This document shows, piece by piece, positions 1 through 6,821 of a stretch of 7,723 bases of DNA. Position 1 is the first letter of the stretch. Each line of letters starts with the position of its first letter. Both the position numbers and the translations under genes were made by a program. The notes under the pieces are model-generated. The model was not told the DNA's origin and did no database searches. It worked only from the letters and a program-made list of their open reading frames with translations. The stretch comes from Bacteroidota bacterium (GTDB taxonomy: Bacteria; Bacteroidota; Bacteroidia; Chitinophagales; Chitinophagaceae), in NCBI GenBank assembly GCA_947460795.1, contig CANHJA010000108.1, positions 1-7,723 of the forward strand. Direction: 5' to 3'.

Positions 1-1127
1 CTGAATCATTGAGAAATGATGGACGTATTTGGGTTCCTAAAAAACAAGGGGATAATAGAAAAGCAACCGAAATTCCAGAAGAAGAAAGAGATTATTACTT
101 AGAGCGCCGTTATCCAGCCTTTGGAAATTTAGTACCTCGTGATGTCGCTTCACGTGCTGCCAAAGAGCGTTGCGATGCAGGCTATGGTGTGGGTAATAGT
201 AAAATGGCAGTTTATTTAGATTATGCAGCAGCTATAGAACGTTATGGTAAAACAGAAGCGATTAAAACAGGTAAACCAAATGCTTCTCTAGAAGAAATTA
301 TCATCATGGGTAAACAAGTGGTGAAAGAAAAATATGGCAACTTGTTTGAAATGTATGCAAAAATAACTGGTGAAGATCCATATTCTGTACCAATGCGTAT
401 TTACCCTGCAGTGCATTATACAATGGGTGGACTTTGGGTTGATTATGAATTAATGACTAACATACCAGGACTTTACGCTTTGGGTGAAGCTAATTTTAGT
501 GATCATGGTGCAAACCGTTTAGGAGCTAGTGCTTTGATGCAAGGTTTAGCTGATGGATATTTTGTAATACCTTACACAATTGGTAATTATTTAGCAGATG
601 AAATTTCTACACCAAAAATTAATACCAATCAAACTGCATTTGATGAAGCCGAAAAATCAGTAAAAGATAGAATTAATCATTTCATGAATGTGAAAGGAAC
701 AAAATCGGTTGATTATTTCCATAAAAAATTAGGTTTAATCATGTGGAATGAATGTGGTATGGCACGAAATGAAAAAGGATTGAAACAAGCAATCGCAGAT
801 ATTAGAGCACTTCGTGAAGAGTTTTGGAAAGATGTTCGAGTACCAGGTACTATGGACAGCTTAAATCCAGAATTAGACAAAGCTGGACGAGTAGCCGACT
901 TCTTAGAACTAGGAGAATTGATGTGTATTGATGCATTGAATAGAGAAGAAAGTTGTGGAGGACATTTTAGAGAAGAGCATCAAACAGAAGATGGTGAAGC
1001 ATTGCGTCATGATGACAAATATATGTATGTGTCTTGTTGGGAAAACAAAGGCAACAATGAATGGGAATTGCACAAAGAAGATTTAGTGTATGATGTAATT
1101 CATCCAAGTCAACGTAACTATAAATAA
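1..1127 (+). CDS. sdhA: Succinate dehydrogenase/fumarate reductase flavoprotein subunit, C-terminal part (5' partial)
   Basis: This is the FAD-binding catalytic subunit of complex II, which oxidises succinate to fumarate (or the reverse) on the cytoplasmic side of the inner membrane. The frame is open to the left edge (the first full codons read E-S-L-R-N-D-G), so the TTG at 9 is internal and the FAD-binding N-terminus lies outside the window. The Arg encoded at 12-14 in ESLRNDGRIW aligns with the family's catalytic proton-transfer Arg (E. coli FrdA Arg287 region). Further family motifs follow: PRDVASRA; HYTMGG, with a substrate-site His at 414-416; and GLYALGEANFSDHGANRLGA, which holds the flavin-contacting Glu and a substrate-binding Arg. 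The end, CGGHFREEHQ through SQRNYK, is the usual C-terminus in Bacteroidota. sdhB follows after 37 bases on the same strand, so they form one operon; a sdhC cytochrome b gene would be expected upstream. The identification is secure. Whether it works mainly as SQR or QFR cannot be told from the sequence. Confidence 0.96.
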   Translation, partial: ESLRNDGRIWVPKKQGDNRKATEIPEEERDYYLERRYPAFGNLVPRDVASRAAKERCDAGYGVGNSKMAVYLDYAAAIERYGKTEAIKTGKPNASLEEIIIMGKQVVKEKYGNLFEMYAKITGEDPYSVPMRIYPAVHYTMGGLWVDYELMTNIPGLYALGEANFSDHGANRLGASALMQGLADGYFVIPYTIGNYLADEISTPKINTNQTAFDEAEKSVKDRINHFMNVKGTKSVDYFHKKLGLIMWNECGMARNEKGLKQAIADIRALREEFWKDVRVPGTMDSLNPELDKAGRVADFLELGELMCIDALNREESCGGHFREEHQTEDGEALRHDDKYMYVSCWENKGNNEWELHKEDLVYDVIHPSQRNYK

Positions 1128-1164
1128 AAAAATTAAAATAAAATACTTTTAAATATCGTTCAAT

Positions 1165-1923
1165 ATGGAACATAGCAATATAAATTTAAACTTAAAAGTT
1201 TGGCGTCAACCAAATTCAAATGCAGCTGGTAAATTTGAAACCTACAAAGCTGAAAATATTTCAACAGAAATGTCTTTCTTAGAGATGTTTGATGTGGTTA
1301 ATGAAAAATTAATCAATAATGGTGAAGATCCAATTGCTTTTGATCATGATTGCCGTGAAGGTATTTGTGGTTCATGCAGTATGCATATCAATGGTCGTGC
1401 ACATGGTCCATGGGATGGTACAACCACTTGCCAATTACACATGAGGGCTTTTAAAGACGGTGAAACAGTTACTGTTGAACCATGGAGAGCTGCTGCTTTT
1501 CCAGTATTAAAAGATTTAACGGTAGACAGAAGTGCATTTGATAGAATTCAGCAAGCAGGAGGTTATATAAGTGTAAATACCGGAAATGCTCAAGATGGAA
1601 ACTCTTTACCAATTAATAAAGAATTGGCTGATGCTTCATTTGATGCTGCGATGTGTATTGGTTGTGGAGCATGTGTTGCAGCATGTAAAAACTCAAGCGC
1701 TATGTTATTTACATCTGCTAAAGTATCTCAATATGCCTTGTTGCCTCAAGGTGAGCCTGAACGTAAAACACGTGTTTTAAATATGGTTGCACAAATGGAT
1801 AAAGAAGGATTTGGTGCTTGTACAAACACTGGCGCTTGTGAAGCAGAATGTCCAAAACAAATTTCAATTTCTAATATAGCTCGTTTAAATAGAGAGTATT
1901 TAAATGCTCAAATGAGTTTGTAA
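1165..1923 (+). CDS. sdhB: Succinate dehydrogenase/fumarate reductase iron-sulfur subunit
   Basis: This 252-residue protein relays electrons from the SdhA flavin through three Fe-S clusters to the membrane quinone site. The N-terminal plant-type ferredoxin domain has Cys63, Cys68, Cys71 and Cys89 (CREGICGSC ... C) for the [2Fe-2S] cluster. The C-terminal domain has C164-x2-C167-x2-C170 plus Cys229 for [4Fe-4S], and Cys174, Cys219 and Cys225 for [3Fe-4S]. These spacings closely match those known for Wolinella FrdB, so no ligand is missing. Its length, its relatedness to B-type enzymes and the absence of a following membrane-anchor gene point to a three-subunit sdhCAB complex using menaquinone; this is an inference because sdhC is outside the window. 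The ATG at 1165 gives a normal N-terminus. No Shine-Dalgarno sequence is visible in the AT-rich 37-base gap after sdhA, as usual in Bacteroidota. It is the last gene of the operon, with a hairpin terminator 25 bases past the stop codon. Confidence 0.97.
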   Translation: MEHSNINLNLKVWRQPNSNAAGKFETYKAENISTEMSFLEMFDVVNEKLINNGEDPIAFDHDCREGICGSCSMHINGRAHGPWDGTTTCQLHMRAFKDGETVTVEPWRAAAFPVLKDLTVDRSAFDRIQQAGGYISVNTGNAQDGNSLPINKELADASFDAAMCIGCGACVAACKNSSAMLFTSAKVSQYALLPQGEPERKTRVLNMVAQMDKEGFGACTNTGACEAECPKQISISNIARLNREYLNAQMSL

Positions 1924-1945
1924 AATTATAATACAACTTGTAATT

Positions 1946-1980
1946 AAAAATGCCATGCTATTGCATGGCATTTCTTTTAT
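1946..1980. terminator. Bidirectional rho-independent terminator between sdhB and alaS
   Basis: A perfect 11-bp stem (AAATGCCATGC at 1948-1958 pairing with 1963-1973) closes a four-base TATT loop. On the + strand it is followed by TTTCTTTTAT. On the - strand the stem is followed by TTTTT (complement of 1946-1950), so it can stop sdhB transcripts from the left and alaS transcripts from the right. It is the only GC-containing hairpin in the gap between the two convergent genes (1924-2021); the rest of the gap holds only AT-rich sequence. Confidence 0.88.
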
Positions 1981-2021
1981 ATATTATCTAGTTTCTTTTT
2001 TAAAAAGATGAAAAAGATTTT

Positions 2022-4637
2022 TTATGCTAAACCTTTCACCGTTTCTATTACGTTTGCCAATTGGCTTGCATCTTGACCGCCAGCAGTAGCAAGTGTTTTA
2101 TTTCCACCACCGCCACCTTTAATTAGCGGTGCAATATGTTCTTTAATTATTTTTCCAGCATCTAATGTAGAATTGTCATCAACAGCAACCGCAACAGTTG
2201 CTTTGCCTCCAATATTTGCGGTTAGACAAATTAAATAGGAGCCTTGAATATCATTTTTTAAATCGACACATAATTTTTTCAATGCGTCACCATTGCTCAC
2301 TTCTAATTGGTCGGCAATGAAAGTAACATTTCCTATTTTCTCACATTTAGCTAATAACTGACTTCTTATGCCTACCAAGGCTTTTGCTTCTAAACGTTCT
2401 AATTGTTTTTGTAAAGAAGATTTTTCATCCTGTAAATTTTTTATAGAACCCAATATATCTTTAGGGTTTTTAAATTCGATTTTAATCTCATTCAATTGCT
2501 GCAATTGTGCCATTATATAGGCTTCGGCTTTGCAACCAGCCAAGGCTTCAAATCGACGAACGCCAGCAGCTACAGCACTTTCGCTAATAATTTTAAAAAT
2601 ATTTAATTCACCTGTATGCATAACATGCGTACCACCACAAAGCTCAATTGAAAAGTTTTCATCCATGATGACAACACGAACAGTGTCGCCATATTTTTCG
2701 CCAAACAGTGCCATAGCACCTAATTTCATTGCTTCATCTTTTGGCATTTCTTTGATAACAACAGGAATATTTTGACGAATTTTTCGGTTAACTATTTTTT
2801 CAATTTGTGCTATTTCATCTTCGGTCACTTTTGCAAAATGGCTGAAGTCAAAACGTAAGTTATCTTCGTTGTTTAAGCTTCCTTTTTGTGCTACATGACT
2901 GCCTAAAACTTCACGCATAGCTGCTTGCATTAAATGGGTAACGCTGTGGTGACGGGTAATTTTTCTTCTTCGAGAAGCATCAATTTTTGCCACTATTTCA
3001 CCACTTAAATCTTCTGGTAATTCATCTACATAATGAATAATTAAATCATTTTCTTTCTTCGTGTCTGTAACCTGAAGTTCGTGGTTATTTATTTGTAATG
3101 TCCCTGTATCTCCAACTTGTCCACCACTTTCAGCATAAAAAGGAGTTTCTGCCAATACGATTTGAAACTGAGTTTTGCCTTTGGCTGAAACTTTGCGATA
3201 TTTAATAATCAGTGTTGTAGTTTCTGTTTTTGTATAGGCGCTGGAAATACATTTTGCATTGGCATCTAATTCTATCCAATCATCTGTGTCAATTACAGCA
3301 GCTTTACGACTTCTGTCTTTTTGTTTTTGAAGTTCTACGTTAAAGCCATCAACATCAACAGTAAAGCCTTTTTCAGAAGCAATTAATTGAGTTAAGTCTA
3401 AGGGAAAACCAAATGTGTCGGATAGCTCAAACGCATCTGTGCCATTTATACTTTTTGACTTTGTACCTTCATGATTAAATACATCATCTAACTTCTTCAA
3501 TCCACTTTCCAATGTTCTTAAAAAGCCATTTTCTTCTTCTAAAATTACTTTTTTTACAAACTCTTCTTGTTTTTTAAGTTCAGGAAAAACATTGGCAAAT
3601 TGATCAGCAATTAAAGGTACTAGCTGATGCAATAAAGGTTGTTTGTAATTTAAAAAAGAAAAATAATAGCGCACTGCTCTGCGTAAAATTCTTCGTATTA
3701 CATAACCTGCACCATTGCTAGCAGGCAATTGTCCATCAGCAATAGTAAAAGATATGGCACGAATATGATCTGCTAAAACACGAAAAGCAACTGCTTGTTT
3801 GCTGTCGCTAAAATCATATTTTAGCCCTGTTACTTTTTCTGTCAGTTCAATCGTTGGTGTAAAAACATCGGTATCATAATTCGACGTTTTACCTTGAATC
3901 ACTCGAACCAATCGTTCAAAACCCATTCCTGTATCAACATGACGAGCAGGTAATTCTTCTAGTGAACCATCTTTTTTTCTGTTATATTGAATGAATACAT
4001 TGTTCCAAATTTCAATCACTTGAGGATGATCGGCATTTACTAATTTGTGACCAGGAATTAAAGCTCGTTCTGCATCAGGGCGCATATCCACATGAATTTC
4101 ACTGCAAGGTCCACATGGGCCGGTATCACCCATTTCCCAAAAATTATCTTTTTTATTTCCGTATACAATATGATCTTTATCTTCTATTAATTTATTCCAC
4201 TCTTCCAATGCAATTTTTGAAGATGGAATTCCCTCTTTTTCATCGCCTTCAAAAACAGAAACATATAATCGGTCTTTATCTAATTTATATACTTCGGTCA
4301 GTAATTCCCAACTCCAAGCAATGGCTTCTGCTTTAAAATAATCTCCAAAGCTCCAGTTGCCCAACATTTCAAACATAGTATGGTGATAAGTATCAACACC
4401 TACTTCTTCCAAATCGTTGTGCTTTCCACTTACACGAAGGCATTTTTGCGTGTCGGCAATGCGCTTAGCAATGGGGGTTTCATTCCCTAAAAAGTAATCT
4501 TTAAACTGATTCATACCAGCATTGGTAAACATCAAGGTTGGATCGTTTTTTACAACTATGGGTGCACTCGGAACAATGGTATGTCCTTTGCTTTTAAAAA
4601 AATCTAAAAACTGTTGGCGTATTTCTGATGAAGTCAT
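2022..4637 (-). CDS. alaS: Alanyl-tRNA synthetase
   Basis: This is a cytoplasmic class II synthetase that charges tRNA-Ala with alanine. At 871 residues it is full length (E. coli 876). The N-terminal catalytic domain (about 1-250) carries motif 1 around residues 6-50 (FTNAGMNQFKDYFLG), motif 2 around 68-101 (RVSGKHNDLEEVG, then FEMLGNWSFGDYF) and the glycine-rich motif 3 near 234-245 (VDTGMGFERL). A tRNA-recognition helical region follows, including GAGYVIRRILRRAVR at 309-323. The editing domain, which clears Ser- and Gly-tRNA-Ala, has all four metal ligands: His564 and His568 (HSVTH) and Cys667 and His671 (CGGTH), nearly the same numbering as E. coli. A coiled-coil stretch at about 705-760 leads to the C-Ala/DHHA1 domain with a glycine-rich GGGGGNKTLATAGG segment at 841-854. 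The ATG at 4637 places motif 1 at the normal distance from the N-terminus. It is convergent with sdhB and has its own upstream promoter-like element. Nothing appears degraded. Confidence 0.98.
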   Translation of the reverse strand: MTSSEIRQQFLDFFKSKGHTIVPSAPIVVKNDPTLMFTNAGMNQFKDYFLGNETPIAKRIADTQKCLRVSGKHNDLEEVGVDTYHHTMFEMLGNWSFGDYFKAEAIAWSWELLTEVYKLDKDRLYVSVFEGDEKEGIPSSKIALEEWNKLIEDKDHIVYGNKKDNFWEMGDTGPCGPCSEIHVDMRPDAERALIPGHKLVNADHPQVIEIWNNVFIQYNRKKDGSLEELPARHVDTGMGFERLVRVIQGKTSNYDTDVFTPTIELTEKVTGLKYDFSDSKQAVAFRVLADHIRAISFTIADGQLPASNGAGYVIRRILRRAVRYYFSFLNYKQPLLHQLVPLIADQFANVFPELKKQEEFVKKVILEEENGFLRTLESGLKKLDDVFNHEGTKSKSINGTDAFELSDTFGFPLDLTQLIASEKGFTVDVDGFNVELQKQKDRSRKAAVIDTDDWIELDANAKCISSAYTKTETTTLIIKYRKVSAKGKTQFQIVLAETPFYAESGGQVGDTGTLQINNHELQVTDTKKENDLIIHYVDELPEDLSGEIVAKIDASRRRKITRHHSVTHLMQAAMREVLGSHVAQKGSLNNEDNLRFDFSHFAKVTEDEIAQIEKIVNRKIRQNIPVVIKEMPKDEAMKLGAMALFGEKYGDTVRVVIMDENFSIELCGGTHVMHTGELNIFKIISESAVAAGVRRFEALAGCKAEAYIMAQLQQLNEIKIEFKNPKDILGSIKNLQDEKSSLQKQLERLEAKALVGIRSQLLAKCEKIGNVTFIADQLEVSNGDALKKLCVDLKNDIQGSYLICLTANIGGKATVAVAVDDNSTLDAGKIIKEHIAPLIKGGGGGNKTLATAGGQDASQLANVIETVKGLA

Positions 4638-4683
4638 TTAGAATAAAATATATTAATACTGTTTAATATGATATAACGGAACA

Positions 4684-4691
4684 CAAAAGTA
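4684..4691 (-). promoter_or_regulatory. Candidate Bacteroidota -7 element for alaS
   Basis: Read on the - strand, this is TACTTTTG, an exact match to the Bacteroidota -7 consensus TAnnTTTG, 46 bases before the alaS ATG, implying a leader of about 40 bases. I find no clean TTTG -33 box at the expected 17-23 base spacing, so the assignment rests on one element plus position. It lies in the 170-base gap 4638-4807 between the dikinase-like gene and alaS, which otherwise holds only AT-rich sequence and a weak A/T hairpin. Confidence 0.42.
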
Positions 4692-4807
4692 AGATAATTT
4701 ACTGTTTAGTTTCAGTGAACAAGAAATCTTTTAAAATTATTTGAGTAGTAAAATATTTTTTACAATGAAGTACGAACTATGGTATTATTATATTATGATA
4801 CAATTTA

Positions 4808-6706
4808 TTAATCCATATAAGGTCTTATCTGTTTGAAGTAGAGCGTTTCGTAATTATTCTCATACTTAAATTCAATATCTACATCAAGGTATTTGTCACT
4901 CATTTTGTACTGTTTCCATAGTTTATTTATTCTTATTTCAGCCATCTTTGTGACGTTAAACAATCGTTTAATTTCTGTTGCTTTAAGTATCGGTTTATTA
5001 TTATTTAGATTAGAAGTGGATCTATAATCAATATTAATATCTTTACCACGCCCATTAAAATTATGGCAATAAAACTCATCGCATAAAATACCTTCTTTGG
5101 GTTCAACTACTGATTCTTCCCCTTTTTGTACATTTACCGTAATTCCATCATATTTTACTCTGTATAAATTTTTGCTTACAATAACGCCATTTGCTATTTC
5201 GTCAACAAAAGCTCTGTGAATCAAAATACCCATTGCACAATCCTTGTGATTGATATGAAAGTATTCCCGCTCATAATAAGCTCTGTCATTCCAGATGCTT
5301 GCCCAAACTACCTTGATAGCCTTGCTGATTGTTTTAATACTATCGTTTACAATGGCTGATTTAGAATCGTACAAACCCGCACCATTAAATCCGGCCAAAT
5401 CTTCTGCATTGGTAGAGGATCTAAATCTAAAATGACTAAATTCATTGTGCGAATTAATTATTTTACTCAATTTCTCAATCAATGTATCATTTATCGGTGT
5501 TTCTATAATTAAAGACCTAATTTTTTTTAGTTGCTTATGTATTAATTGGATAGAATCTTTTGGTAAAATAAGCAATTGTTCGACTTCCTCATTAATTCCA
5601 TTTTTTTTCATGTGTTGATCATAATAATAAAAAGGAATTGCATAGGTGTATTGAGGAGTTTTAAACTTTTTAGTTGTACTTGCGATATTATTTAATAAAG
5701 CCATATTAAGGGCTTTTGTTCCAATATACTGTTGGGCATCAAGAGAAGGCAACTGATTAAGATTAATAATTTCTTTGTGGTTTAGATTTTTATGTAATGG
5801 TTTTAATTGTATTTTTTTTGGAGGTTTAATTGTTGCTGTTGTGACTTTTAATGTAAACTTCGATTTTGATACATTTAAAACTACTTTTTTGTCAATTAAC
5901 GCATTAATTTTTTCATTATCCCATGCCTTTGTGTCTACATAAAGCGGAATATTTCTATTTTTTGCCAAAATAACCAGATGACTTAAAGGTGTTTGAAATT
6001 GGGTAATAATAATTCCTCTTACATCAGGTATTACTTCTGGGGTTTCATTAAGTAAAATAATTTCATCTTTATTTGGTCTAATCTTTTCTAAATCTTTAAG
6101 AGTATATTTCTTAAAATAGCCTATTACTTCGCCCGTCTCAATACTTTGTTCTGACATGTTTTTATAAATATAATCAGAAAAAACACAAGGTATTTTTAAT
6201 AATTTTTCGTCATATAAATTTATTATTCTGGGTGTTGATAGATAAAATTTTAAATTATCTTTAAAATAAACAGATGATTTTACTTCATTAAAAAAATAAT
6301 TAATCAATTCGGCATTCATCTTATCTGATGCAGCAAGATCCATAAACCAGTCATTGGTATTAGCTATGTGATTGATGTTGGCTAATAAATACATTCTGTT
6401 ATTTTTTTCATGGTAGCTTACTTTGTTAAAATCACCTAAATCACCTGGAAAATGTAATATATCTATACAAAACATTGAATGGTATTTGTAGAAAGAGCTA
6501 TTGATAAAATAAATTTTCTTGGTTTTGTAGTCCAATACTACTTTTACAGACTCTATATTTCCAAATTTATTATTCAATGGATCACCTTGAAGTGCATCAA
6601 ATTCTTTTTTTATATTCAAATGATTTACAAATTTTTTCTGTGCATGTAACGTATTTAATGAGAAAATAAAACTACAGATAATTAGTATGTATATTTTGCT
6701 ATTCAT
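4808..6706 (-). CDS. Exported PEP/pyruvate-binding (PPDK_N) dikinase-like protein with glucan-water-dikinase-like domain order
   Basis: This is a 632-residue protein. The ATG at 6706 is preferred over the TTG at 6739 because it starts directly with a signal peptide: MNSK, hydrophobic residues 5-17, and a likely signal peptidase I site at LHA-Q (22/23). Residues 23 to about 190 form a region I cannot name. Residues about 190-290 resemble the phosphohistidine swivel domain: DEIILL, a GIIIT strand, then TPLSH with the candidate catalytic His243. Residues about 320-630 form a PPDK_N-type ATP-binding domain: IGTKALN (Lys331), the signature RSSTNAEDLAGFNGAGLYDS at 429-448, VWASIWNDRAYYERE, and a closing FKQIRP at 625-629. 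The order His domain then ATP domain, and the signature itself, resemble plant alpha-glucan water dikinase. PEP synthase and PPDK have the reverse order plus a C-terminal barrel that is absent here. The conserved motifs suggest an intact, possibly active enzyme, but substrate and ATP source are unknown. It has its own promoter, separate from the WYL gene upstream. Fold assignment is fairly sure; function is not. Confidence 0.85.
   Translation of the reverse strand: MNSKIYILIICSFIFSLNTLHAQKKFVNHLNIKKEFDALQGDPLNNKFGNIESVKVVLDYKTKKIYFINSSFYKYHSMFCIDILHFPGDLGDFNKVSYHEKNNRMYLLANINHIANTNDWFMDLAASDKMNAELINYFFNEVKSSVYFKDNLKFYLSTPRIINLYDEKLLKIPCVFSDYIYKNMSEQSIETGEVIGYFKKYTLKDLEKIRPNKDEIILLNETPEVIPDVRGIIITQFQTPLSHLVILAKNRNIPLYVDTKAWDNEKINALIDKKVVLNVSKSKFTLKVTTATIKPPKKIQLKPLHKNLNHKEIINLNQLPSLDAQQYIGTKALNMALLNNIASTTKKFKTPQYTYAIPFYYYDQHMKKNGINEEVEQLLILPKDSIQLIHKQLKKIRSLIIETPINDTLIEKLSKIINSHNEFSHFRFRSSTNAEDLAGFNGAGLYDSKSAIVNDSIKTISKAIKVVWASIWNDRAYYEREYFHINHKDCAMGILIHRAFVDEIANGVIVSKNLYRVKYDGITVNVQKGEESVVEPKEGILCDEFYCHNFNGRGKDINIDYRSTSNLNNNKPILKATEIKRLFNVTKMAEIRINKLWKQYKMSDKYLDVDIEFKYENNYETLYFKQIRPYMD
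6386..6403. repeat. 18-bp exact direct repeat, copy 1 (within dikinase-like gene)
   Basis: TAAATACATTCTGTTATT occurs here and again, identical and in the same orientation, at 7230-7247. On the - strand both copies are read in the same frame and encode NNRMYL, here at residues 102-107 of the dikinase-like protein. Identity stops at both ends of the 18 bases. Confidence 0.8.
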
Positions 6707-6734
6707 TCTATTTATATTTTTGGGTTTAACGCGT

Positions 6735-6746
6735 AACAATATTGTT
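6735..6746. repeat. Perfect 12-bp palindrome in the leader of the dikinase-like gene
   Basis: AACAATATTGTT is a perfect inverted repeat located downstream of the predicted transcription start and 29 bases before the ATG. Its CAATATTGTT part recurs at 6823-6832 on the other side of the promoter. It could be an operator half of a pair, but AT-rich DNA yields such palindromes by chance, so a role is unproven. Confidence 0.4.
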
Positions 6747-6771
6747 GATTTTAATTTTTTAAATAATAGTT

Positions 6772-6800
6772 CAAAGATAGTTTTTTAAATTTTCTACAAA
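6772..6800 (-). promoter_or_regulatory. Bacteroidota-type promoter for the dikinase-like gene
   Basis: On the - strand a TTTG -33 box (6800-6797) is followed after 17 bases by TATCTTTG (6779-6772), which matches the -7 consensus TAnnTTTG exactly. The spacing is within the known range for the primary sigma factor of this phylum. Transcription would start near 6765, giving a leader of about 60 bases before the ATG at 6706. The promoter lies in the 115-base gap after the WYL gene, so the dikinase-like gene can be transcribed on its own. No convincing terminator for the WYL gene is visible, so read-through is also possible. Confidence 0.62.
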
Positions 6801-6821
6801 AGCGTATTTAAATTCTCCCAA

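Noticed and set aside
9..11. TTG as a start codon for the SdhA reading frame
   Set aside because: The frame is open to the left edge and the residues before it (E-S) continue the conserved SdhA motif, so the gene is simply cut by the window.
967..1173. Small - strand ORF over the end of sdhA
   Set aside because: It lies almost entirely antisense to conserved SdhA coding sequence and resembles no known protein.
1586..1780. Small + strand ORF inside sdhB in another frame
   Set aside because: It is a shadow of the sdhB cysteine-rich coding region, which is intact in the real frame.
1995..2007. Near-palindrome CTTTTTTAAAAAG close to the alaS stop codon
   Set aside because: It leaves no usable loop and is A/T only in its core; the strong hairpin at 1948-1973 explains termination.
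2530..2775. Small + strand ORF antisense to alaS
   Set aside because: It covers the alaS editing domain codons and has no independent support.
4115..4336. Small + strand ORF antisense to the alaS catalytic domain
   Set aside because: It is a shadow of conserved alaS coding sequence, without promoter or family resemblance.
4748..4763. Hairpin GTAAAA-TATT-TTTTAC after the dikinase-like gene as a terminator
   Set aside because: The stem has only six pairs, five of them A-T, and is too weak to call in such AT-rich DNA.
4808..6706. Annotation as phosphoenolpyruvate synthase or rifampin phosphotransferase
   Set aside because: The domain order is reversed relative to PEP synthase, the C-terminal PEP/pyruvate barrel is missing, and no rifampin-binding domain lies between ATP and His domains.
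6737..6739. TTG start giving a 643-residue dikinase-like protein
   Set aside because: It adds 11 charged and polar residues before the signal peptide, whereas the ATG at 6706 starts exactly at a normal signal peptide. The TTG also lies inside the palindrome in the leader.
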